NCBI GenBank assembly: GCA_964630925.1
Contig: CAZVZK010000046.1
Coordinates: 1-64,000, forward strand
Reading direction: 5' to 3'
DNA from: RGDT01 sp964630925
GTDB taxonomy: Bacteria > Planctomycetota > Planctomycetia > Gemmatales > Gemmataceae
Length of the DNA stretch: 64,000 nucleotides
Made by a program: the position numbers and the translations under genes. The notes beneath the pieces were generated by a model, which did no database searches, was not told the DNA's origin, and saw nothing but the letters and a program-made list of their open reading frames with translations. This document shows positions 33,301 to 39,511 of the stretch, piece by piece. Positions within the stretch are counted from its first letter, which is position 1. Each line of letters starts with the position of its first letter.

Positions 33301-33435
33301 CTGTCGCGGGCGAAGATCGAGGAGATGAGCGCCAGCCCGGTGTCGATCATGCCGGAGGGGCAGTTGCGGACGATGAGCGACCAGCAGGTGCGCGACCTGT
33401 TCGCCTACCTCATGTCGCCGAAGCCAGGGCGGTGA
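30400..33435 (+). CDS. PVC-type membrane-bound dehydrogenase/HEAT/cytochrome c protein
   Basis: 1011 residues. A signal peptide (LFFLVPLAAVSLWAAAPP) is followed by a beta-propeller-like domain (about 60-440: EPVVKQPLYIAFDERGRMWV, GNTFGVAFDEVGRVY, VKPGPDGTLYVADLYEPRI). HEAT-like repeats follow (about 450-850), then a C-terminal cytochrome c domain with CAKCH at 888-892 and a family-typical tail (MMFTVKMEDGRTLTGVV, LFAYLMS). Planctomycetes carry many copies; the propeller is thought to oxidise a sugar-like substrate, with the heme as acceptor. Substrate unknown. A perfect hairpin follows the stop codon. Confidence 0.92.
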   Translation: MRPLFFLVPLAAVSLWAAAPPAPKGDIPDFIKGAEGLDDALRNLKAKMETTPVLSAKEARKKFKPRPGLAVDLIASEPVVKQPLYIAFDERGRMWVTQYRQYPFPAGLKVVEYDRYIRAKFDKVPPPPPDHFKGDDRITIHEDERGDGSFTKVTTFIDGLNIATAALPGDGGVWVMNPPYLLFYPTKDDRPGRPVVHLSGFGLEDTHAVASSLCWGPDGWLYGAQGSTCTAKVRVEVTKAKATTDFLGQAIWRYHPTRHVFEIFAEGGGNTFGVAFDEVGRVYSGTNWGTYRGLHYVQGGYYVKGWGKHGPLTNPYALGFFGHMPHKGDADRLTHQFIVYDDGVIPELQGKIIGVNALQKRLQVTQLHADRSTFRTVEEPFLLTTPDGRFRPVDVKPGPDGTLYVADLYEPRINHVDPRDNWDRATGRIWRIRPEKMPRPTESIELHTAKSVTLALLLTNSGSRHERETALRLLAQRKDGGGDEVFANRLAENDIQALRALWGIHRTRGLDDKTALTALAHVNPHVRRWAVRLVGDERKASPGLASAFARLAAAEKDPEVRSQLASTAKRLPADAALPILAELWKRDEDIADPHIPLLTWWALESKAETARPAIVKLLADDAVRSRPMVERFILERIMQRWAMAGGEANLLACATLLGAAGKKADVLLSGLEKGFAGRSTGDLPKGLRDAVMTAWARGNTAATLTLGLRLGHAPAVKRALAVIADEKAAAAARLDCIRIAGEADIPDAVPALLAVAKGSKNVSLRQEALGALARYKDAGIAPAALALLGEPEAVRNAALGLLASRPAWGSLLLAEVEAKKVSAGSVPFEVVHRLSLHKELAERVTKQYGKVRGGDPEKRKREILRVAAAMKKGKGDVAAGKAVFKEACAKCHKLFGEGGDVGPELTGYERSNPVYWMENIIDPSAVIREEYMMFTVKMEDGRTLTGVVAGQDKTTVTLRDQEGRTAKLSRAKIEEMSASPVSIMPEGQLRTMSDQQVRDLFAYLMSPKPGR

Positions 33436-33469
33436 CCCTCGTGCCGGGGCTCCTGCCCCGGCACGAGGG
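33436..33469 (+). terminator. 15-bp perfect hairpin directly after the PVC cytochrome stop codon
   Basis: CCCTCGTGCCGGGGC and GCCCCGGCACGAGGG pair perfectly around a TCCT loop, starting immediately after the TGA. There is no T-run, so it is either a GC-rich terminator of the planctomycete kind or a dispersed hairpin repeat. Confidence 0.5.
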
Positions 33470-33587
33470 GGCCGGGCGGGCGTCGAGACCCACGTCAACC
33501 CCCCTTGTTTCGGGCCGGTGCGGCGGCTATGGAACGCCCCGCCCGCCGGATGATCCGGCGGTTACTGTCCGAACGGAGGAGCCGACG

Positions 33588-34478
33588 ATGACACGACGCT
33601 TCTGGAGCGTCCCGACCCTGGCGCTGCTCGCCATCACCGCCGCCGCCGTCGCCAAGCCGCCGGACCTGCCGCAGAAGCTGAAGATCACCGTCGACGCCGC
33701 GCCCGCCTCACAGGCCCTGGCCGGCTTCGAGCTCATCTGCCCCGAGGCCGCCCCCGACCGCCACGTCCGCGGCGCGTTCGACGTGGCGGCGGGCCGCAGC
33801 GTCCTGGAGAACCTGGACCTCCTCATGAGCGCGGGCGAGCGGCTGGAGAAGGCCCGCAAGCACGCGAAGGCGGGCGAGGTGGGCGAGGCGCTGGAGTGCG
33901 TGGCCTGGATCATGAAGGCGGTCCCCGGCTCCAACGTGGCCGAGGCGTGCGACGAGGTGGTGGCCGACGTGACGACCTGCCTGGCCAGGGCCACCCCGTA
34001 TCGCCCGGACGCCGGCTGCGAGGAGGCCGCCGAGGAGGGCTGCTGCTGCCCGCTGATGGCTTGGCTCGGCTGGGTGAACAACAAGGGCCTGTGCTGGCTG
34101 TCGCGGGTCGGGCACGGCTGCCCCGCCTGCCCGTCGGCGCGGGGCAAGGGCGTCATGGTCGATGGCCTCCTGAAGGCGGCGCACCTGGCGATGGGCGACG
34201 GCCGCGTCGAGAAGGCGCGCGAGCTGGTCAAGCAGGCCCACGCCCTCGACGCCGAGCGCGTGGAGGCCGACCCGCTCGTGTACAAGATGCACCTGCTGCC
34301 TCTGGGCGTCGCCGCCCCGGCCGGCGGCGAGGAGCGCAGCGAGCCGCTGCCGACGCACCCCAAGCAGAAGAACCCGAAGAAGCCGGTCATCTGCCCCGCG
34401 CCCAACATGCCGCCGGGCGTCTGCCCCGACTTCATGGAGGCGATGGAGCAGGCCCTCAAGGGCGCCGGCGGCAAGTGA
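33588..34478 (+). CDS. Cys-rich secreted protein of unknown function
   Basis: 296 residues from the ATG at 33588, with GGAGGA eight bases upstream as ribosome binding site. A signal peptide (ALLAITAAAVAKPP) is clear. The middle part is unusually Cys-rich (GCEEAAEEGCCCPLMAW, then CWLSR...HGCPACPS), suggesting a metal or disulfide cluster. A TPR-like helical segment follows (HLAMGDGRVEKARELVKQA). The tail is Pro/Lys-rich with three more Cys. I recognise no named family. The reading frame upstream of this ATG overlaps the cytochrome gene in another frame and is not real. Confidence 0.8.
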   Translation: MTRRFWSVPTLALLAITAAAVAKPPDLPQKLKITVDAAPASQALAGFELICPEAAPDRHVRGAFDVAAGRSVLENLDLLMSAGERLEKARKHAKAGEVGEALECVAWIMKAVPGSNVAEACDEVVADVTTCLARATPYRPDAGCEEAAEEGCCCPLMAWLGWVNNKGLCWLSRVGHGCPACPSARGKGVMVDGLLKAAHLAMGDGRVEKARELVKQAHALDAERVEADPLVYKMHLLPLGVAAPAGGEERSEPLPTHPKQKNPKKPVICPAPNMPPGVCPDFMEAMEQALKGAGGK

Positions 34479-34548
34479 GGGCCCCCGCCGCCATGGGTCT
34501 CGTCGTGGCGGCAGCCGTCCTCGCCCGCTCGGGCTCTTCACCACGATG

Positions 34549-34612
34549 ACGGCGAGCCGGCGAGGACGCCGGCGTCTCGCCCAGGGCTCACGGCGGGCTC
34601 ACGCCCGCCGGT
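34549..34612. repeat. Pair of GC-rich hairpins before the methyltransferase gene
   Basis: An imperfect hairpin (GGCGAGCCGGCG / CGCCGGCGTCTCGCC, about 34551-34580) shares its core with the palindrome at 12763-12790. A second, CGGCGGGC/GCCCGCCG with a TCAC loop (34591-34610), follows directly. They lie 25-85 bp before the ATG at 34636. Confidence 0.55.
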
Positions 34613-34635
34613 GTGTCTTCTACGGGGCCGATGGC

Positions 34636-35763
34636 ATGCAGCCACAGACGTGGGAGGCCGAGGCGGCCGAGGCCCCCGAGTACCTCACCGGGCAGCTCCT
34701 CACCTACCTCGGCAACAAGCGCGCCCTCCTCGGGCTGATCGGCACCGCCGTGGAGCGTGTGAAGCGCCGGCTCGGCAGGCAGAAACTGCGGGCGTTCGAC
34801 GCGTTCAGCGGCTCGGGCGTCGTCTCGCGCTTCTTCAAGGCCCATGCGTCGCGCGTCATCAGCAACGACATCGAGGACTACGCCGCCGTCACGGGCCGCT
34901 GCTACCTGAGCAACCGGGGCGCCGTCGATCTGCCGGCGCTCGCGGAGGCCGTCGCCGGCCTCAACGCGCGCGTGATGTCCGCGCCGTTCGCCCCCGGCTT
35001 CATCGAGGAGATGTACGCGCCGCGCGACGAGGACAACATCACCAAGGACGACCGCGTCTTCTACACGCGGGACAATGCCCGGCGCCTGGACAACTACCGC
35101 CGCCTCATCGACCTCGCCCCCGAGGGGATGCGCGACCTGCTCCTGGGGCCGCTCCTGAGCCGCGCGTCCGTCCACGCGAACACCGCCGGCGTGTTCAAGG
35201 GCTTCTACAAGAACCGCGACACGAAGGCCGGCCAGTACGGCGGCAGCGGCTCCGACGCCCTGACGCGCATCCGCGGCGCGATCACCCTGGACGTGCCGGT
35301 CCTCAGCCACTTCGAATGCGACTACGAGGTGTTGCAGGAGGACGCCAACCGGGCCGCCCGGCGCGTGCGCGGCATGGACCTCGCCTACGTCGATCCCCCC
35401 TACAACCAGCACCCCTACGGCTCCAACTACTTCATGCTCAACCTGCTGACCAGGTACGAGAGGCCCGGCGAGGTCAGCGCGGTGTCGGGCATCCCGGCCG
35501 ACTGGCGGCGCTCGGGGTACAACGTGCGGGCGCGGGCGCTGCCGCTACTGAAGGATCTGCTCGAGGCCGTGGACGCCCCGTTCCTCCTCGTCTCCTTCAA
35601 CGACGAGGGGTTCATCCCGCCGGTGGAGATGCGGGCGATGCTGGGCGGGCTGGGCGGCCTCGAGGAATTCGAGTCGTCTTACAACGCCTTCCGGGGGAGC
35701 CGCAGCTTCGCCAACCGCCCGCTGCACGTCATCGAGCGGCTGTTCCTCGTCGAGCGCAGGTAG
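34636..35763 (+). CDS. D12-class DNA N6-adenine methyltransferase, orphan
   Basis: 375 residues from the ATG at 34636 (MQPQTWEAEA); the open frame extends upstream only through the hairpin repeats. The motif X region is LLTYLGNKRALL (about 21-32). Motif I for S-adenosylmethionine is FDAFSGSG (54-61). The catalytic motif IV is DPPYNQHPYGSNYFML, with DPPY at 253-256. Order X-I-IV is that of alpha-class/D12 (Dam-like) adenine methylases. No restriction nuclease is adjacent: the cytochrome and secreted protein genes precede it and malQ converges on it. It may be a solitary regulatory methylase or a remnant of a restriction-modification system. Recognition sequence unknown. Confidence 0.9.
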   Translation: MQPQTWEAEAAEAPEYLTGQLLTYLGNKRALLGLIGTAVERVKRRLGRQKLRAFDAFSGSGVVSRFFKAHASRVISNDIEDYAAVTGRCYLSNRGAVDLPALAEAVAGLNARVMSAPFAPGFIEEMYAPRDEDNITKDDRVFYTRDNARRLDNYRRLIDLAPEGMRDLLLGPLLSRASVHANTAGVFKGFYKNRDTKAGQYGGSGSDALTRIRGAITLDVPVLSHFECDYEVLQEDANRAARRVRGMDLAYVDPPYNQHPYGSNYFMLNLLTRYERPGEVSAVSGIPADWRRSGYNVRARALPLLKDLLEAVDAPFLLVSFNDEGFIPPVEMRAMLGGLGGLEEFESSYNAFRGSRSFANRPLHVIERLFLVERR

Positions 35764-35829
35764 TGGCCTGTCTTGACCGCGTGGCGGAGACGCCCGACCC
35801 CACGCCCATCGGCCCCCGCCGCCCGCTCC

Positions 35830-37344
35830 CTACCCCCGGCGTTCGCGAGAGTAGAGCGCCGTCATCTCGGCCAGCGCGCCCAGCACCGCCGGCGAGAGCT
35901 GCCCCGGCATCAGACGCCAACGCCAGTTGTTCGACGGCTTACCGGGGAAGTTCATCCGCGCCTCCGTCGGCAGGCGCAACAGGTCCTGCAGCGGCGCGAT
36001 GGCGTAGTCGGCCACGCTCGCCCACGCCGTCCGCGTCAGGACGCCGGCGATGTCGTGGCCGTCCGTCGCCAGGTAGCGGCGGGCGAGGTGACGCTCGCCC
36101 TCGGGCAGCTCCGACCACCAGCCGATGGTCGTGTCGTTATCGTGCGTGCCGGTGTAGACGACGGTGTTGTGCTCGTAGTGGTGCGGCAGGAAGCGGTTGT
36201 CCGGCCCGCTGAAGGCGAACTGCAGGATACGCATCCCCGGCAGGGCGAATTCCTCGCGCAGCTTCTGCACGTCCGGCGTGATGACGCCCAGGTCCTCGGC
36301 GATCAGCGGCAGGCCGCCCAGCGCCGCCTTCAGCGACGACAGCAGGCCGGCGCCGGGGCCGGGCACCCACCTGCCGGTGATGGCCGTCTCCGCACCCGCC
36401 GGCACCTGCCACGCGGCGGCGAAGCCGCGGAAGTGATCCAGCCGCACCAGATCGACCTGCTTCAACACGGCTCGGAAGCGGGCCGCCCACCAGGCGTAGT
36501 CGTCGCGCTTCATGGCGGCCCAGTCGTAATGCGGGTTGCCCCACAGCTGGCCCGTCGCGGAGAAATAGTCCGGCGGCACGCCGGCGACCACGGCCGGGCG
36601 TCTGTCGGCGTCGAGGAGGAAGAGGCCGGGGTTGGCCCACACGTCGGCGCTGTCGCCGGCCACGAAGATGGGGATGTCGCCGATGATCCGGATGCCGCGT
36701 CTGTTGGCCGCCTGCTTGAGGGCGGACCACTGGCGGAAGAAGAGGAATTGCGTGAAGCGGTGGCGGGCGATGTCGCCGGCCAGGGACGCCTTCGCCCGCT
36801 CCAGGGCGGCGGGGCGGCGCTGGATGAGGTCGGGGCTCCAGGTATACCAGCTCTGCTTGGCGTGGGCGTCCTTGATGGCCATGAACAGGCCGAACTCGTC
36901 GAGCCAGGCGGCGTTGTCGTGCTGGAACTCGTCGAAGGCGGGCTTGAGGGAGGCGCCGCGCCCGGCCTGGAAGTTGGACCACGCCTTCGCGAGGAGGGCC
37001 TCCTTGTAGTCGATGACGGGGCCGTAATCGACGGTGCCGTCGGGGAAGCTCGGCGGGAGGAGGTCCACGGGGCCGAGCAGCCCGTCGCGCATGAGCAATT
37101 CGGGCGAGATGAGGTTGGGGTTGCCGGCGAAGGCGGACGGCGACTGATAGGGGGAGTCGCCGTAGCCGGTGGGGCCGATCGGCAACACCTGCCACCACGT
37201 CTGCCCGGCGGCGGCGAGGGCGCCGGCCCACTCGTGGGCGGTGGGGCCGAGGTCGCCGATGCCGTAGGGCGTGGGAAGGGACGTGGGGTGCAGCAGGACG
37301 CCGGCGCTGCGGGCCGGGCGGGCGGTGATGCGGTCGGTCTCCAA
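35830..37344 (-). CDS. malQ: 4-alpha-glucanotransferase (amylomaltase)
   Basis: 504 residues from a proposed TTG at 37342-37344, directly preceded on the minus strand by the purine-rich GGGGGGAGAG; the open frame extends further only into a repeat element. It disproportionates alpha-1,4-glucans in maltodextrin/glycogen metabolism. GH77 motifs are intact: GIGDLGPTA, GDSPYQSPSAFAGN, IIGDIPIFV, the nucleophile region VRLDHFRGF, the acid/base LIAEDLGVIT and the THDNDTTIGWW-type segment near the end. The length fits the family. An ATG start would lie inside the inverted repeat at 37397-37580, which argues against it. Confidence 0.95.
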   Translation of the reverse strand: METDRITARPARSAGVLLHPTSLPTPYGIGDLGPTAHEWAGALAAAGQTWWQVLPIGPTGYGDSPYQSPSAFAGNPNLISPELLMRDGLLGPVDLLPPSFPDGTVDYGPVIDYKEALLAKAWSNFQAGRGASLKPAFDEFQHDNAAWLDEFGLFMAIKDAHAKQSWYTWSPDLIQRRPAALERAKASLAGDIARHRFTQFLFFRQWSALKQAANRRGIRIIGDIPIFVAGDSADVWANPGLFLLDADRRPAVVAGVPPDYFSATGQLWGNPHYDWAAMKRDDYAWWAARFRAVLKQVDLVRLDHFRGFAAAWQVPAGAETAITGRWVPGPGAGLLSSLKAALGGLPLIAEDLGVITPDVQKLREEFALPGMRILQFAFSGPDNRFLPHHYEHNTVVYTGTHDNDTTIGWWSELPEGERHLARRYLATDGHDIAGVLTRTAWASVADYAIAPLQDLLRLPTEARMNFPGKPSNNWRWRLMPGQLSPAVLGALAEMTALYSRERRG

Positions 37345-37396
37345 GGCTCTCCCCCCACGGGCGTCCGAGTGATCCGGGGATTGTACCGGCGGGGCG

Positions 37397-37580
37397 GCGA
37401 AGAAGAAGAAGGCATACCACGAAATACACGGAAGACACGAAAAAGAAGACAAAGAAACAAAGCATGTATAAAGCAGACAGACAGGCACGTGGCCGCTCTC
37501 TTCCGCCTCCTTGCCTCTTCTCTGCTTCTTTGTCTGCCTTTTCGTGTCTTCCGTGTATTCCGTGATATGCCTTCTTCGCC
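37397..37580. repeat. Imperfect long inverted repeat (about 60-bp arms) between malQ and the phosphatase gene
   Basis: Left arm about 37397-37462 (GGCGAAG..GGCATACCACGAAATACACG..), right arm about 37520-37580 (..CGTGTATTCCGTGATATGCC..CTTCGCC) are reverse complements with scattered mismatches, separated by about 57 bp. It is clearly AT-richer than the neighbourhood. The ACACGGAAGACACGAAAA core is repeated in both arms. It looks like a MITE-like or fold-back element; no transposase is present. Confidence 0.75.
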
Positions 37581-37581
37581 C

Positions 37582-38256
37582 TCACTCGCCCAGCCAGGCC
37601 GTGCGCGTGCGGCCCTTCTGGTCGGCCTGCCAGTAGCGCCCGGTGCCCACGTCGAGGCACGTCAGCCAGCCCCCCTTGCACGCGGCGGTGTCGATGCAGA
37701 CCGCGTGCCCCACGCTCTTCGGGAGGCCCGAACGCTGCGCCGTGTGGCCGCACACCATCACCTTGCCCGACTCGTGCGCCGGCGGGTCGTCGAACTTCTC
37801 CCAGTACAGCATGAAGTCCGGCTGCTCGGCCAGCGGCATGTCCGCCATGACCCCCGCGTGGACGAAGAAGTGCGACCCGATCTCGTGGTGCGGGATGGTC
37901 TCGTCGAGGAACCTCCAGTGGGCGTCCGGCACGTCCACCAGACGCCCCGCGTCGCCGAAGGGCGAGTAGGACGCCAGGGTCGCGTCGCCGCCGCAGGCGA
38001 GCCACTCGCCCAGGTGGCCCTCGTCCTCGCACGCCTGCAACATCATCAGCTCGTGGTTGCCGCGCAGGGCGACGAGGCGGCCCTTCTTCTGGTAGGCGAT
38101 GAGCCAGTCGAGGACGCGGTGGGTGTCGGGGCCGCGGTCCACGTAATCGCCGAGGGTGATGAGCGTGTCCTCGGGGCGGAACGGCACCGCCGCCGCCAGG
38201 GCGGCCAGCGCGGTGAAGGACCCGTGGATGTCGCCGACGGCGAGGTGTCGCGTCAT
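37582..38256 (-). CDS. PPP-family Ser/Thr-type metallophosphatase
   Basis: 224 residues. All signature motifs of the bacterial PPP (lambda-phosphatase-like) family are present: GDIHG (8-12), GDYVDRG (36-42), RGNHE (65-69) and HAG (133-135), with a later CGHT. It should hydrolyse phosphoproteins or small phosphate esters using two metals in the cytoplasm. With several Hanks-type kinases nearby it is a candidate counter-enzyme, though no operon link supports that. Its start overlaps the tiny upstream gene by 3 bp (ACATGA). Confidence 0.93.
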   Translation of the reverse strand: MTRHLAVGDIHGSFTALAALAAAVPFRPEDTLITLGDYVDRGPDTHRVLDWLIAYQKKGRLVALRGNHELMMLQACEDEGHLGEWLACGGDATLASYSPFGDAGRLVDVPDAHWRFLDETIPHHEIGSHFFVHAGVMADMPLAEQPDFMLYWEKFDDPPAHESGKVMVCGHTAQRSGLPKSVGHAVCIDTAACKGGWLTCLDVGTGRYWQADQKGRTRTAWLGE

Positions 38257-38429
38257 GTCCCCTCCTGAACCGCCCAGTACGCCTGCTTGTGGCCGCGCGC
38301 CTCGTACTCGGCGGCGAGGCGCTCGGCCTCGTCACGCGACAGGCCGGCGCACACGACGAAGCGGTTGCCGTCGTCGCCCTGGCGCACGACGGCCCACGTC
38401 GGCCCGGCCTGCTCCCTGTCGTCGCTCAC
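38253..38429 (-). CDS. 58-residue conserved-looking small protein
   Basis: Encoded from a GTG at 38427-38429 to a TGA at 38253-38255. The GTG overlaps the previous gene's stop (GTGA), and the stop overlaps the next gene's ATG (ATGA), so all three genes are coupled. The product has a compact alpha/beta pattern: PTWAVVRQGDDGNRFVV, LSRDEAERLAAEYEARGHK and QAYWAVQEG. The double ATGA/GTGA coupling and residue pattern support it as real. Function unknown. Confidence 0.75.
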   Translation of the reverse strand: MSDDREQAGPTWAVVRQGDDGNRFVVCAGLSRDEAERLAAEYEARGHKQAYWAVQEGT

Positions 38430-39109
38430 CGCCCGCCCCGCCTCGCCGGCCAGTCCTTCGTCCTCTCCCGCGCTGAGGAACGCTCACGTTCGACATCGTC
38501 CGCCACCAGTTTCTCCGGGGCCGAGGCGAAGACACCCTCGCCGCTCGTGTTGCTCCAGTAGACGAAGGTGAACGTCCCCTCCGCCGACGTGCATCGGTCC
38601 CAGAGCCGGTACCCGAGGCCGTCGCGGCCGTCGGCCTCGAACGCCACGCCGCGCTTCTTGAGGGCGGCGGCGTAGCGGGCGTGCAGCTTCTGAAGGTACT
38701 GGTGATGGACGCCCTCGGGCGGCCTGACGAGGTGCGTGCGCGGGTGCGGCTTGACCGGGTGGACGATGGTGAACGCCACCAGCGACGAGGAGGCCGCCTC
38801 GTCGGGCTTGCCGACGGGGGCGACGGTGCCGGAGAATTCGAAGACGGCCTTCGTGTTGTGCAGCGTGAGCGTCACCTCGTTGCGGAACGACCGGCGGCCC
38901 AGCAACCACTTGTCGGCGGTGAGCGGCAGGCCCTTGAACGCCCGGCGGAGGTCGGCGACGGGCATCCGCCATTTCGCCCGCGCGAGGACGTCCTCCAGCA
39001 CGTCGCGTTTGGGGACGTATTCGTCCGGCTCCGGGGACGGGGCGGCGGACGCCAGCACGGCGAGCAGGGCCGCCCCGGCGGTGAGGACGATCCGCGCGTT
39101 CATCACCAC
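38426..39109 (-). CDS. Secreted protein of unknown function
   Basis: 227 residues (ATG at 39109; a second ATG two codons later fits the signal peptide equally well). The signal segment is ARIVLTAGAALLAVLASAAP. Mature features: DVLARAKWRMPVADLRRAFKG, KWLLGRRSFRNEVTL, then a mixed beta region ending FTFVYWSNTSGEGVF. No named family recognised. It is the first gene of a three-gene coupled set with the small protein and the PPP phosphatase. Confidence 0.75.
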   Translation of the reverse strand: MVMNARIVLTAGAALLAVLASAAPSPEPDEYVPKRDVLEDVLARAKWRMPVADLRRAFKGLPLTADKWLLGRRSFRNEVTLTLHNTKAVFEFSGTVAPVGKPDEAASSSLVAFTIVHPVKPHPRTHLVRPPEGVHHQYLQKLHARYAAALKKRGVAFEADGRDGLGYRLWDRCTSAEGTFTFVYWSNTSGEGVFASAPEKLVADDVERERSSARERTKDWPARRGGR

Positions 39110-39511
39110 CCTCCTTCTGCCACTTCATCGCCAGGCGCTCAGGGCGGGGTGGCGCCCGCGCTCCCCGCGTTCTTCGACGCCCGGCCCCGCCTCGCGCAAC
39201 CGCTGGCCGGCAGCCTCTGCCTCCCATTTCGCCCTCAGGGCCTCGGGCTGGGATGTAACAATCACACCCGATCCGGCGAGGCCTGTCAAGCCGCGCTGGC
39301 TTGGCAGGCCTCGCCGGATGGTGTTTGGTTGGGTGGCCGCACCGCTGATCGGTTCGGGGGCCGGAGGGGTGTCATGTGGAGCCGGACCGCTGCGCCAGGC
39401 AGATGCGGGCCGCCTGCCAGCCCGTGAAGGCGGCGACGTGGATCTCGAGCTCCGACGGCATCCACGCCTCCCATCAGGCGCTGCCGCGCCTGGAGGCGTG
39501 CCGACGAGCGG
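39110..39511. other. 402-bp intergenic region with a long hairpin
   Basis: Between two minus-strand genes. It holds the 22-bp-arm hairpin at 39271-39319 and otherwise GC-rich sequence with no convincing gene on either strand. The promoter of the secreted protein gene must lie here. Confidence 0.6.
39271..39319. repeat. Long hairpin, 22-bp arms with one mismatch
   Basis: ATCCGGCGAGGCCTGTCAAG.. (39271-39292) and its reverse complement (39298-39319) enclose a GCGCT loop. Flanks CACACCC and GGTGTTTGG extend the symmetry weakly. It lies 192 bp downstream of the kinase gene stop (39512). It might terminate the four-gene operon, or be a repeat. Confidence 0.6.

Noticed and set aside
30310..33498. 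1062-residue open frame on the minus strand over the PVC cytochrome gene
   Set aside because: His/Arg/Val-rich shadow of the real plus-strand gene, which has signal peptide, propeller and CAKCH.
37345..37488. ATG start of malQ at 37488, giving 552 residues
   Set aside because: The extra N-terminus would be encoded by the AT-rich inverted repeat and reads like a chance hydrophobic peptide; family length and GGGGGGAGAG support the TTG at 37344.
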